DNA of 64,000 nucleotides from Venturia oleaginea. Lineage: Eukaryota; Ascomycota; Dothideomycetes; Venturiales; Venturiaceae. Location: contig JABMLP010000005.1 in NCBI GenBank assembly GCA_013176395.1, positions 1,488,001 to 1,552,000 on the forward strand, read 5' to 3'. Each line of letters starts with the position of its first letter. The stretch's first letter is position 1. The notes beneath the pieces are model-generated. The model worked only from the letters and a program-made list of their open reading frames with translations, searched no databases and was not told where the DNA came from. Both the position numbers and the translations under genes were made by a program. Shown here one piece after another: positions 50,844-62,629 of this stretch.

Positions 50844-53800
50844 GAGGGCGCGCGTTGGGGAAGGAATGGAAATGGGCTACGGGTGAACTTGGAAGCTGGA
50901 GAGGGGGGAATGTAAGGAGATATGCCAGTGATCGGAAGTGGGAGGAAATGTTTTTTGGAGCGTTGTAGGATATGAATTTCCCGCCTCAGTTATGATAGCG
51001 GAAACGTATGCAAGTGCTCTAAGATTTTCAAAGAAGATATCCGTCATCCATACTAATGGACGTAGTTCGCATTAGACAGATGAAGAGCTTGGAACCTCAA
51101 CAGAGTAAACCCCACAAAAGCATCAGCAACAACCAACAACCAATACCGCAGCAGCCACTTGATTTCTGGCCTAAATCTACCAAATCTCGCTCCATCAACC
51201 CCCAAAAACATGCAAGATACTAATTGACACAATCTAGCTATTCTCAAACGACAAAACAAGCCCCACCACTCGATCATCCCCAATATCCCGTTTCCTCTGC
51301 CGTCAAATCACAACCCACAAATCCCCGCAAACACACTCGAGATATCATGTAACACACCATCAAACCTCTCCAAATCCTTAGTTCTGAATTTCATCCGGGC
51401 CTTGAGGCAATGGTAGTCGGCTGGTACTGGTACAGATCGGCTCTGCTCTGCTCTGCTCTGCTCTACTATGGTGCCCCGAAAAACCAGAGAAAGTAGTGAA
51501 ACGAGCAATGGTATTTCTGTGGAATATGTATTGGATACGAGTCCGGGGATGGAGTTTTTCGGGGTTTGGATTGGACTTGAGAGGTTTGTGGATGAGTGTG
51601 GGAGGTGGGATGGATTGGGTTTGATGGATGGGTTGAGTTATTAGTATCTTATGATGAGTAGTTGATTTGTGATTTTGGTTCGTGGAATTGATGGGGATGG
51701 AGGATATTTATTGCCGGTTAGCTGTTGGCACGCTTTGAGAGGTTTTTTTGGCGAGGTCATGGGGTGTCGGGTTTTGGTGGTGTGTATGTATGTATATTGT
51801 GATGGAGCTAGAAGGTATTGCTAATACGTAGACGCGGAAGAGACGATGGATTTTCCTCTTTCAACCCAATCGCTTCAGAGATGACGCGGTTCGGTTCCTT
51901 CATACACACTTACAAGCTAGAACAAGATCCCTTAACTCAGTACCACACAATCCAACCCTAATCCCAGAGCAACCCAATCATCAACCTTGAAAACCCAACT
52001 CAATCAACACCCCAAGAACTTGCGTATCCATATCTCCTCGAGTAACACGTCAAATCCCGCTTCCCCACAGCCCCCGCAAAAACACTCACAGAACCGAGTT
52101 TCGAGGATGTCTTCGCCACGAAGCGACACTAAATCCACAGAGTCGCGCCTCGCCACTCTTCACCAATCACCAATCACCCATCAACCATCACCATCACCAT
52201 CCTGGAGACTATACCCAATACAATAACCGACTACGGCGTTTCCTTCTCTACTGCGCCGCATAGGATCAAGACCTAGGAGATTCTACGACGGGTTTATTGA
52301 CTTTCGGGTACATACTGCCTATCTCAGCCGTGCCGGTTAGGTATCTAACGCATCGACGACACTAAAATCAATCAAGTACAAGTACACCGAAAAATCCCCC
52401 TTCAAAGGATCATGCAATCTTCCCTCTTCCATCCTTCGACCCTTGTGTTGACTTTCAACAGTGTGTGTGGACCACCAAGATTGAGAACCATGAAACGCTG
52501 CGAGCTGGTCGACCTATCCTATCCTCTTCTTTTCTTCTTGTCTTTCCTTTTTTGTTGTTGATGGAATACAAAATAAACACCCGTCAAACGCACGGAATGA
52601 TTCGTTTCTCCGCTTGCAAAATTTCGTCTCTTGCTTTTCACTGACGCCGACGGCGTTTGTGACTGGCCAATCTATTCTTTCCATATATCACCTCGTCCGT
52701 GGTGCTTGAACCGCATTCGCACTACTAAACGACTCATCCCACGTCTTCGCCGCTGCAATGGGGAGGATTTGGTGGTCGAGGTGTCGGTGAAAGGTCAATG
52801 GTAGATAGATATGTTGAGAGCGCCGAGCGGTGAAAAGCCACTGCAGATAATCCCAAACTGCCCAATCACGTGAGAGTGTTTGTGAAGTGACGGTTGAGGC
52901 AGGGATGGCATTGACCATGCTTATCAGCAAAAACGTGACCATCTCCCGCATGGATGGACAAAGTTTAAGGGCAAAAATATATATCCCTGCCGGTATTTAC
53001 TCCCCTTTACTATCTACCATTCGGCTAGACGGTGGGTATCGCGTAGATACGATTTTAATGACGGGTCTCTAGCAGGGCTGATTCACCAATCAGTGCCATC
53101 AGATCATGAGATTTCCATGCCAATCAGTTTACCGACCAAAAAACACCAATCAAACGCGTTGAAATCGTCCTGGGGGCGCGCTGGTAAGGCTCGAGCTGAA
53201 TGCGGCGGCCGTGCATTCTCACCCGCATCGTGTGATTACCCCCCTCAGCCAGCCTTACGAAGTTGGTTTTCCCCCGCCCCCCTCCTAAAAAAACCCCCCA
53301 ATTTGCATTTCACATCCTGCGCACCCATGCGAGAAGAGGAGGCGAGCCAGTCCATTCCTGCACCCAAAGCCAATATAAGAACCGTGTCAATCGCGGTACG
53401 CGTTCCAACCAATAACCATGCAGAAGAACGTGCTGTGCCGCAACTAGCGCAGATCCTTGGCCAACCCCCCTAAGACCAACCGCTCGTATTGCAAATCCTC
53501 TGTCCAGCCTGGGCCAATGGAAATGAAGCTTGGAGTTGGTGGATGTTGGGGGAGAGTTATGGTTGGTTCTCCACCATTTGTCGGCTTGAGCGAAGGATCA
53601 CGCTGGAGACATGCAGAGGAGAGGAGAGGACCTTCGTTGTTATCAATAGGTACCTCACACCTCCTCGAGAACGCAGCTATGACATTGACATTTTTAGAAA
53701 CGTGGACATTGTGGAAATATCAATCCTGGGGGAGCGAAATGAGTTGCGGCTATCCATGGCATGCTTCTGGAAGGGAATGCAGGAACTGTCTGAGGCGGAA

Positions 53801-55919
53801 AGAGGGTTTGAGACGAAGCCTCTTTCCACGGTTTGACGGTTCCTTTCGACGGTTCAACGGTTCGACGGTTCTCTGCCGTTGGCAATCAGTGCCCGTGCAG
53901 TCGATCAAATTTTAAGAAACAAAGGAATCCACCCGTCGGCGTTTTCTCTTCACCCAGCCTATCAAAATCTTCATCACGCATAAATCGAAACATGGAGAAG
54001 AGCACAAGAAATATCACTTGGCATAAATCGATGCCAAACAGGCTTTGGTCCCATCTTCGATCGAATTTCGATACGATGGCGATCCTTGTGGATCGACGCT
54101 GGATTGTCATACTCCCCCCTGTCGCCCGCAGCTCTTGCCAACACGGTGAGAAGACTGAAAGCGCAGAGATGATCGCCGGCAGCAGAAGTCAGTACCATGG
54201 AAATTTGGAATGGAAACAGCCGTTCATGGCCAAAAGAAGGTCTATACTTAGGATAGACTTTCTTCGGCAGGATCGGGTAGTCTGTTGAACATGGCAGGAT
54301 CAGACCATGGTGTATTGACGTTGAAAGGATCAAAAAGCACGTAGCGGGGGTTCCTGACAGCCTTGAGATGGAAAGAGCGCGCGGAATCAGCCAAGCGAGC
54401 ATGCCCACGCGCGTTCGCCAACTCCCCTCAACGCACCCGGCAAAGCTTCTGAGCCGTTGCGGGAAATAGACTTGGGAAATACGTCTTGACCGGCTCTCAA
54501 ACTTGCAATTCGTTTAAACGAAGAAACGAGCTGGATTTCGACGAATGGTAGAAACGGAGACGTGTCGACAAGGGTGTGAAAAGCGGGCCCTGCGTCAAAA
54601 GATGTTGTTGTGATTATGCAACAAGGGTATCTGATCGAGCTGTATAAGATGGAGAAAGAAAATGGTTGCTAAATGTGTTCCTTGGAGCTAGGCCGTGTCC
54701 TGAAACGGAACTCGGTGGCGCCTGTTGTGAAACCCCAAAATCAAGGTTTCGTGCAACCATCTGCGTCTATCGTGTAGACGGGACTTGCCGATTTGACGGG
54801 ACCTGGCGATGGAACGAACAAAGAAATTTCCTGGTGGCAGTTCGTATCGACTAGGCAGTCCACCATTGGATCGGCTCGAAGATAATGCGCATGGGGAAGC
54901 ATTGGATCTGGATGTCAGTCAGAAAGTCGGAGGTTAGAGCGGCAGAGTAGCGGCGGCGCCTGCCGCTCATCGTTCTGATTTGATGCAGTCGTTCACGTGG
55001 ACATTGGTCGTGCCAAGGCTTAGTGCAAGTCACAGCTCCTTTTGAATGACTGCAAGCGTTGTGCAACGAACGGTAACACAACATGGCCAATTACAGCGTT
55101 GTGGTGAATTCAAAAATAGGATAAACACACCGTTCACCATTCTCTCTCTTTGCCTTGACCGCCATGCCATCATGAGCCGTCGAGGGAAATCCGAACAGCC
55201 AGCCCATTTTTTCGAATTTCCACCGACATTTCCGATTTCTCACATTCCACCACCAACAAATTGGCTGGACAGCTGCCGAGTCTGTCGAGTCTGGCATAGT
55301 TGAAGCGGGCTGGTTGCGAGCACAGACGTTAGGGCAGACCGCGCGAATCCTTCGTCTACTCCTCCGCTATGCCATGCCATGCTATGCGGGCTTGAAGGAG
55401 TACCCCATCGATGTAGCTCTCCGCGTGATGCCAATCAGGGCGCCAGCCAGAAAAACTGAAGGACGACAACTCGTTGAGCGAATGGCTGATCGGATCTGCG
55501 GGGTCCAGAATTCCTTACTCCAAGATTGGACAGAAGTTCATGCGGCTGGAGTGCATACCAAGTGTTGGAAATGGAATTCCCTTTGTTTAAAGGACAGCCA
55601 TTCCGCAAGTAATTTGTTGTTATCCTTAACCAACATCACCACCATCTTAGTTCCTGAACACACTTCGTCCCTTGCAGCCAGTACAGTTCAGGAGATTTAC
55701 GGCGGATCCAAGACACCACCATCTTTTGCCTGTTCCTGACGCTATTTGTACTAATTCGTATCCCGCCATTCCATCAATCCACATCAGCTTTGTTGCAGAC
55801 ACTCCAAGAGATCGTATTGGTTAGCACAGTGTGAGTAACACGTCAATCCCACTCCGGCCACTTGCCATCCAACACGAATTCTTGAAACCAAGATAAAAAG
55901 GGCGGTCGGTCATCGCCAT
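50844..55919. other. 5-kb stretch without a recognised gene
   Basis: Frames here are short and overlap each other without family features. The right 2 kb may be a long promoter and leader for the C2H2 regulator at 55920, which is common for fungal developmental regulators. C-rich patches (near 53270) and GGTTC-type repeats (near 53840) are visible. Confidence 0.5.
51439..51464. repeat. (CTCTG)n pentanucleotide tract
   Basis: About five CTCTG units. Confidence 0.85.
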
Positions 55920-57446
55920 ATGGTGCTCAGCCTTCCTTATTTTTGCATCAAATTCGTTGTGGATATCAACTTCGTTCCTCATTCTTCCCTTCAACTACAG
56001 CTGGAATCCAAGCTGACGAGGAACCTAGGCATGTCAGCACAGTCAACAAGCTCCAATATACAACCAGCCTTCACTTATCTTCACGCTCAAACCCAAAATC
56101 TTCGTTCCAAAATGGGTCATCCTTCTCCCATCTCCAGACTCGGAACACCAATGTCATTGCAATGCGAGGGGCGCAGACCATCCCTTGGATGGTCATTCAT
56201 GGCTGGACCCTCGAGCCATCTCCCCCATCCTTCAAGTATTGCATCTTTTCAATCTTCGCATGAGCGTCACACGCCTCCGCCATACGCCACGCCTCCGCAA
56301 TTCACCATGCCTGTGGACTTTGATGTCAACGAGAATGGATCTTGTGAAAATTTCACCATTCTATCGTCAACAAAGCCAGCGTATCACAACAGCCAGCTGG
56401 CTCAGACTTCAACCATGACTGATGCCTTTGAGCCCCAACCCGAACCAAGCTGGGGTTACGCCCCTCGCTCGTCGGAGCCCACGATGCACCGACTACCATT
56501 TTATGGTAACGAGGCGATGGTCGCAACAACTAGCGACTATAATCCAACCCTTGGAGTTGGTATTCACCGAGCAACTGGTTTCCAGGTGGAACAAGCAAAC
56601 CTTTCATATCCAAGCTGGACCCCGCAGCAACCTCCAGCGATTTATCCCGCCGCTGAATCATTTGATTGGCAGCAGCCCATGCCTCCTTTACCCTCCACTA
56701 TTGTGCCATTAGACGTCGTCCGAGAGCAGGACATTTTGCACCAGGAGGCTCATCTCCACGGCTACCATGAATCCCACCCCGAAATCCATAGCCCCCGAGA
56801 CTTTTACAGTACGAGTCATGAAGATGTTGATCTTCAATCCAAATCCGAACCGGGTCTCTCTGAACCAGGCGATGAGACGTGGACGCCAGGTTCTGAAATG
56901 ATATCTCCTGGTTTTGGTATCAAAAAAGCAAGAAGGCAATCGGTCAAAGACCGAAGAAGTACCAGTGGAAAGCCAAGGGCGAGAATCGCAAAGCTCGGGC
57001 AGGAAAGGCGAGTGCTAGTAAATGGATGTATCGGTTACCAAGCACCACACTCTGGAAAAAGTAAGAAGTACCTATGCCGCTTCCGGTTCGATGACGGCCG
57101 TGTGTGTTCCCACAGTTCGGAAAGGGTCGAACACCTGAAACGACACGAGCAGAGTCATTCGGACGAAAAACCATATGCTTGCCCACTCCATCTCCAGCCT
57201 CAATACAAATGCGACAAGCATTTCGGCAGGCGCGACAACTGGAGGGACCATCTCCGAACCCATTTGTCGAATACCAGCTCTGGTCGCAACGACCGAATTC
57301 CTATTGAACTCATGTGTGAGCTTTTGCGAGAATCGGAGGACCAGCCGGACGAGGCTGAGAGGACGATCAACAAGCTTCTCAAGTGGAAAGACGAGGGATT
57401 GCATCTGAAGAGAACGAGTATGCCAGCCAGGGGGGCTCGATGGTAG
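55920..57446 (+). CDS. C2H2 zinc-finger transcription regulator
   Basis: 508-codon frame from ATG 55920. An in-frame ATG at 56031 (MSAQSTSSN) is an alternative start and removes a hydrophobic, non-typical leader. Residues 40-330 are Pro/Ser/Gln-rich. A basic patch (KKARRQSVKDRRSTSGKPRA) precedes two fingers: CRFRFDDGRVCSHSSERVEH-LKRHEQSH, and CPLHLQPQYKCDKHFGRRDN-WRDHLRTH. The linker HSDEKPYAC is the classic finger linker. The last 70 residues are charged and helical. The finger pair with long Cys-Cys spacing recalls fungal developmental regulators; a closer name needs a search. It faces a decayed inverted copy of its own DNA-binding region 250 bp downstream. Confidence 0.8.
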   Translation: MVLSLPYFCIKFVVDINFVPHSSLQLQLESKLTRNLGMSAQSTSSNIQPAFTYLHAQTQNLRSKMGHPSPISRLGTPMSLQCEGRRPSLGWSFMAGPSSHLPHPSSIASFQSSHERHTPPPYATPPQFTMPVDFDVNENGSCENFTILSSTKPAYHNSQLAQTSTMTDAFEPQPEPSWGYAPRSSEPTMHRLPFYGNEAMVATTSDYNPTLGVGIHRATGFQVEQANLSYPSWTPQQPPAIYPAAESFDWQQPMPPLPSTIVPLDVVREQDILHQEAHLHGYHESHPEIHSPRDFYSTSHEDVDLQSKSEPGLSEPGDETWTPGSEMISPGFGIKKARRQSVKDRRSTSGKPRARIAKLGQERRVLVNGCIGYQAPHSGKSKKYLCRFRFDDGRVCSHSSERVEHLKRHEQSHSDEKPYACPLHLQPQYKCDKHFGRRDNWRDHLRTHLSNTSSGRNDRIPIELMCELLRESEDQPDEAERTINKLLKWKDEGLHLKRTSMPARGARW

Positions 57447-57689
57447 CAACAGTTTGGATTTTTGAGTTTCCTTTTCAATTTTGGTTTTGTCGGAAAGATA
57501 CCCTGGCGTGCGAGTTTCTGTAATGGGAGTAATGTGGCTTGCGACATCTTTGTGCTGGTCGGCTGAGCGGTTTTTTTGTTTTTTTTTCCTGTATCATTGT
57601 CATATCGAGACGTTTCGCTTCCTTTATCCTCGCTCGTCGAGGCTTTGTTGTATATTAGAACCCAAATAGGAGGCTCGACTCTTTCTGAA
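57447..57689. other. spacer between regulator and its inverted copy
   Basis: T-rich 3' flank of the C2H2 gene, including TTTTTTTGTTTTTTTTT. Listed because it would be the loop of a hairpin RNA. Confidence 0.4.
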
Positions 57690-58110
57690 CTGTAGGTGTT
57701 TCAGGTGCTCGACTCTTTCGGAACTGTAGGTGTACACACGGCCGTCATCGAATCGGAAGCGGCACGGGTACTTCTTACTTTTTCCAGACTGTGGTAACTG
57801 GTAACCGATCTATCGGTTGATACCTACCTTTCCTACCGGGACTTTGTAATTCTCGACCACCGCTTTCCACTGGTACTCTTTCGGTCTTTGACTGATGGCC
57901 TTCTTCCTTTCTTGATACCAAAATCTGGAGTCATCATTCCAGAACCTGGTGGTAACTGGTAATCGATGTATCTATTAGTCAATACTCGTCTTTCCTGCCT
58001 GGGCTTTGTGATTCTCGACCTTCGCTTTCCATTGGTGCTCCTTCGGTCTTTGATCCTTGGACTGTGTAGATGAGAAGATCGCATTTGTACTGTCGCCAGC
58101 GACAGTTGAG
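57690..58110 (-). pseudogene. inverted, partly duplicated copy of the C2H2 DNA-binding region
   Basis: Read on the minus strand, 58060-57960 gives KDRRSTNGKRRSRITKPRQE, then PGSGMMTPDFGIKKGRRPSV and KDRKSTSGKRWSRITKSR (57950-57830), then CRFRFDDGRVYTYSSERVEH (57790-57700). These match residues around 320-410 of the regulator at 55920. The basic KDRRSTSGK segment is present twice. The finger Cys/His pair CSH is YTY, so the finger is dead. Nearly every base of 57700-57960 can be aligned to 56900-57140 by eye. Confidence 0.85.
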
Positions 58111-58117
58111 ATGAAAA

Positions 58118-58484
58118 GGAAAGAAGTCAAGAGCGGACTTTCTCTCCTCTTGAAGACCTCGTTCTGCATCCTCTGGCGCGTGGATGGAGGTTGTATGACA
58201 CTCAACAACCAATGAGAGGTGAGGATTCAGGTGGTGAAGCGGGAGGGGACTTTCTCTCCTCTTGAAGTCCTCGTTCTGCATCCTCGGGCGCGTGGAAGGA
58301 GGTCGTATGACACTCGGCGACCAATGATAGGTGAGGATTCAGGTGGTGAAGCGGGAGCGGGCTTTCTCTCCTCTTAAAGTCCTCGTTCTGCATCCTCGGG
58401 CGCGTGGAAGGAGGTCGTATGACAATCAGCAACCAACGAGAGGTGAGGATCCAGGTGGTGAAGCGGGAGTGGACGGGGGTTTGC
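58118..58484. repeat. 112-bp tandem repeat, about 3.3 copies
   Basis: GTGAGGATTCAGGTGGTGAA starts at 58219, 58331 and 58443 (exactly 112 bp apart), with a partial copy before 58219. Units differ by a few bases. Shared text includes TTTCTCTCCTCTTGAAG and CTCGTTCTGCATCCTC. No family known to me. Confidence 0.9.
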
Positions 58485-59089
58485 ATTTGTCATTCAACTC
58501 GGAAGGCCCAGTTGTTGCATGTGTAATTGTATCCAAGGAGAAAAGAAGGCAGTGGGTTCCCGTTGATGACAGTTGATGGTATAGCGGGGGTGAACTTGTT
58601 TGGAAAAGAACAGATGTCCGAATTCGAGGCCGCTATACTAACCTTCTAGCGCGCGTACTAAAGCCGAACAGCATAGTATGTATCTACATACTAGGTAGAC
58701 GACATGAATAACTAAAAAGTATAGTATTCCGTACAAAGATAATGACCAATATGGATAATACCTAGGTAGAATATAAGACCATGATACTCGTTCTTCTCCT
58801 ACTTTACATCACCCCGCACCAAGTTCTCCTCCTCACAAAATCAACCCCGTCATATCTTCACGGAAGTAATGGAGACTTGCAAAAAGATATTTCACCAATA
58901 ACTGAGCCATTGCAAAAAGGAAGTATTCATTCTATTAAAAGGGAAGAAGTAGTCGGATATGCGGGATTGCGGCCATAGATTTTCACTCCTAACCTCTCTA
59001 TACTTCCATGTGAGATTGTTTAGAATTGCCTTAGGCAGATTCGGATCAGCGGAGAGTATATACGGTGTGGCCGAGAACGTGCCGAGTAC
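58485..59089. other. no gene seen
   Basis: AT-rich, no coding signal. Confidence 0.4.
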
Positions 59090-59160
59090 GGGTGGTTGGC
59101 GCAATGGTAGCGCGTTGGTTTTCGGCACTTGTGATAGTCACCAAAGGTTGAGGGTTCGAG
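59090..59160 (+). pseudogene. tRNA-like sequence, Arg(TCG)-like, 3' end missing
   Basis: GGGTGGT (acceptor 5' strand), TG, D arm GCGC-AATGGTA-GCGC, anticodon stem TTGGT/ACCAA and loop TTTCGG..C with a 13-base insert at the usual intron place (59126-59138). Anticodon would be TCG at 59122-59124. Then AGGTT and T arm GAGGGTTCGAG. A and B boxes (TGGCGCAATGG, GGTTCGAG) are good. After 59160 neither the T-stem partner (CCCTC) nor the acceptor partner (ACCACCC) follows, so it is a 3'-truncated copy. Confidence 0.5.
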
Positions 59161-61633
59161 GTAGGTTGCACTTCCTTCATGTCCTCTCCCACAATATACC
59201 AGCCTGACGTGCGAAGCCCCTTGCTGCTCGACTTCGAATACTCCTTTGCAATGGTTCAGCTATTGGCCTTTCTTTTTACCCTTTCATTCGCTGGATCGGA
59301 GGAGGATGTTGAGAATAGCCTGAGTTGGAGATGTAGATAGATCCGGGGTTTGAGTGTAGCTTCCCGTTCTTGTCTACTTTTCTTAGTATATATACATGCT
59401 AATAATTAATCTTCACGCAAGGGGGATCTATTCTATTTCATCCATGCAGACGGCCCTCATTTTGGCTGTTCAGCACCAGTTGATCAGGGGGCATAATCGC
59501 AAATAACTTGAGCTCGAACTTTGGAGTTCGGCATCAAGGTAAAAAAAAGGACGCCTCCCTCTTGTTTACATAGTTTGGGCAGCAATATACAACAATCTCA
59601 TAGATCTTCAAATATCTTTCCTTGATCACAAACATGAGGTCCCGCCCGCAGTACTTGCAGGATTGCAAACATCGCTTGGTTTGAGGATTGACCATCACCA
59701 TCTCAATCCAACTGATTAGAACTTGCAATTATTCTATGGTATCCAAACGAGCTTCAAGAGATGTGTCCATGGAAAGTATCTCCTGTCCCGCAGGACGGGC
59801 AGATTCTGCCGCATCGGCTTTGGCCTGCCCAATTGTCTATATGGGTTTGGCTTTGGCTTTGGCTTCGGCTTCGGATTTGATGGCTCTCTTCCCGTTTCTA
59901 TTCTTGTTTCTTCCGTGTTCTTGTTGGACGACGTCTGCTCTATTGTTCATCGTCTGGATGAGTTTGAGACGGTCGCGAAATCCACGTCATAGGCCGTATG
60001 GTATGGTGCAATCCAAGCAGATGTGCCATTCGTGCTTTGGAGGAGGTCCTGATTGATCTTCGTGAGTAAATAGAAATTCTTAATGTAATCAAATCTCAAT
60101 GTAAGATACTTAAGGTTCCTGCCAGCGCGGCTAATCGTATTCAACCAACTAGGATCTAGGATCAATTGTATTGAGTAGATCAAAAAAATTGACGTCGCAG
60201 ACAGCGCAGCTACAAAAAACTCAAACCACAGTACTTTGAAAATAAAGTAGTGGACTTAAAAACAATTAAAAAAGGGTTGAAACCGACAAAGGACAGACAC
60301 GCACACACCGCGTAAACAAGCACACAAAAATTCAACAAACCTCCAGATGAGTGGCTACATCACCCTGTCTTTGCTGGCCGTTTGTTCCAATTCTGTTCAG
60401 ATGCTCGAAACAGCGTCGATGTTTCATGCCTTTCAACCATACTTCGGTATCCATATAAACACGGCTAATTTGCTGCGCTCGTCTATCGCCGCCGCGACTC
60501 ATGTTTTCCCCAAGTTCTCGACCCTCGATCCTCAACTCCTCCTTACTTCCACCTTTCTATTTTTGTCACACATCGCCAACCGCTGAAGCCTCATCTCTGT
60601 GGCGTTCTGAAGACAAGATAATATTAGTCAGCACTTAATTGCCCGTTCATCACCATCGGTTCCTAATGTCGTCACTGCATCTCACCACTCGCCCTGTAAT
60701 AATCTTCAACCCCTCAGCAACGCCACGAAGCCCTGACCCATGGAAGCCAAATAAAGCACACGGCATAAGTACCTACGTACGCAATCATGATTCGCTCCGG
60801 ACCGTCACCGCTTGGTTCTGCATTCTATTCAACAGAACGAAAAGAAATGAGAACTTTGAAAAAACAGCACGCGGCAAGGAACGTCAGCAAAAAAGGCTTC
60901 AAGAAGCGGAATCGGAGGATATGTATCAACACGGCCTAAGTAATCGTCTAATCATCCATTGAGAAGATGCAGAAGAATGTCAAGGCAAAGGTCCAAAAAG
61001 ATGTCATTGCACAAATCTCAACGCCCAAACATGGCGCTTTGTATGGCCCGCTTGCCAAAACCGTTTTACTCCGCAATCCCAAGGCTGGAGAGCCTCACCC
61101 ACGAGTAAACACACGCACCACACATTCAATAATGTATTTCCTCCTCTACACATCCCATCAAAACCACACCTACATCTCCCCACACAAGCATCGCACAATA
61201 TAATCCCGCATAATCCATCGCCTAATACCATGTCATCCCCAGCATCAAATAACCCAACCAAAACCCGATATCACAAAATACAAAATAACACTCTCCCTCT
61301 CCCTCCTTATCCAACAGCGCAAACCCTCCACAAAGCGGGGGAAACCATCGTAGCTTAATTAATCCTCTTAGCCTTGGTATGGAGATATACGAGGGGTACC
61401 CTACATATACTTTATCCCCCGACCTCACAACAAAATCAGGCTCACATACAGAGACGAACGTACACGATAACAAGAAGATGTAACTGTCGACTTGTTTTCT
61501 ATTATGATCTTACAGTCGTTGTATTCACAACCCCTTCACGACTTTCGAAACGAGGTTGGAAATGTTCCCCGCTCGTCACGAAAGTAAGTGTTTAGAGCAA
61601 CAAACAACAACGACGACAACAACGACGACAACA
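59161..61633. other. 2.4 kb without a recognised gene
   Basis: Short frames only. A GGCTTTGGCTTCGG hexamer run is at 59845-59875. A minus frame near 59700-59530 has CKYCGRDLMFV, a possible zinc pair, but too little to call a gene. Confidence 0.4.
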
Positions 61634-61702
61634 TGTTAAGGGATGGAATCCTTCTCTCTAGCTTATCCATGACTGGATTTCCAATTGTTCTCTTGTTATT
61701 CT

Positions 61703-61812
61703 GCAAGCTGTCATGTTCTATTTTGCAAGCTGTCATGTTCTATTTTGCAAGCTGTCATGTTCTATTTCGCAAGCTGCCATGTTCTATTTTGCAAGCTGTC
61801 ACGTTTCCATTT
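61703..61812 (+). repeat. 22-bp tandem repeat, 5 copies
   Basis: GCAAGCTGTCATGTTCTATTTT begins at 61703, 61725, 61747, 61769 and 61791. The last units differ by 1-4 bases. It lies within the presumed LTR. Confidence 0.9.
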
Positions 61813-62025
61813 AAAGATACTTTCTAGAAGGATCTATTGTAAGAGGAGGATTATATATACTAGCTATCCTTCCTGTACTTACACTTTCTTCTCTGTACTT
61901 AGATACTTGAAATATAAGCTGTCTTCCCTCACTTGCGAAACACCTTTGAGGGTTGAACTCTTACATTATCTAAGTACCTCAGTCTTACAAAGGAAGAAAG
62001 GCTCACAGAGAGCAAGCTCCAAAAA

Positions 62026-62163
62026 GGAATTTCAAGAAGAGGACACTTGTCCTAATCCAAGAAGCGAGGGCCAACCTCAAGGGCCAAACAGAAAGGAATT
62101 TCAAGAAGAGGACACTTGTCCTAACTCAAGAAGCAAGGGCCAACCTCAAAGGCCAACTTCAAG
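62026..62163 (+). repeat. 69-bp direct repeat, 2 copies
   Basis: GGAATTTCAAGAAGAGGACA starts at 62026 and 62095. Each unit contains GGGCCAACCTCAA. Part of the gypsy leader. Confidence 0.88.
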
Positions 62164-62190
62164 GGCCAACCTCAAGGGCCAAACAAAAAG

Positions 62191-62368
62191 GGAATTCAAG
62201 AGAATTCAAGCTGAGATTTTCTAGAAGGTGCTAGAATCTCCAAGAAGCAAGGGCCAACCGAAAGGGCCAATCCAAAAAGGGAATTCAAGAGAATTCAAAC
62301 TGAGATTTTCTAGAACGTGCTAGAATCTCCAAGAAGCAAGGGCAGGTCATCCTAAGACAGCGTAGTCT
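62191..62368 (+). repeat. 89-bp direct repeat, about 2 copies
   Basis: GGAATTCAAGAGAATTCAA(G/A)C followed by TGAGATTTTCTAGAA(G/C)GTGC at about 62191 and 62280. The unit shares AAGAAGCAAGGGCCAAC with the 69-bp repeat, so both derive from one leader module. Confidence 0.85.
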
Positions 62369-62629
62369 TAGGAGTTGAAGCTGTAATAAGCTGAGGAAAG
62401 AAAGAGCTAGGGAGAGAGATTTAATACACTTGGCCTTCACAGTCCCTGGGAGCTCTGTCCTTAGTAATAAGGATTGCAGAGCGGACTATAGTGTAAAAAA
62501 TCCTTCTGGGATTCTATAGTCACCTTCCTATACTAATAGGCATTGACTCTATACTGCCTAGCAAATCTCTAGAGTAGAGCCTAGGAGTGTGTATAGTAGT
62601 GCTCTCTATTATCTCTCATAGGTGAAAAT

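Noticed and set aside
53820..53885. GGTTC/GACGGTTC clustered repeats as a possible regulator-binding array
   Set aside because: Only a few imperfect, unevenly spaced copies; no gene start beside them.
55314..55739. 141-codon plus frame upstream of the C2H2 gene
   Set aside because: No domain or family features; lies in the presumed promoter/leader and overlaps other equally long random frames.
59530..60060. Possible minus-strand gene with CKYCGRDLMFV zinc pair
   Set aside because: Pieces could not be joined by convincing introns, and the Lys/Ala-type repeats come from a GGCTTT hexamer run.
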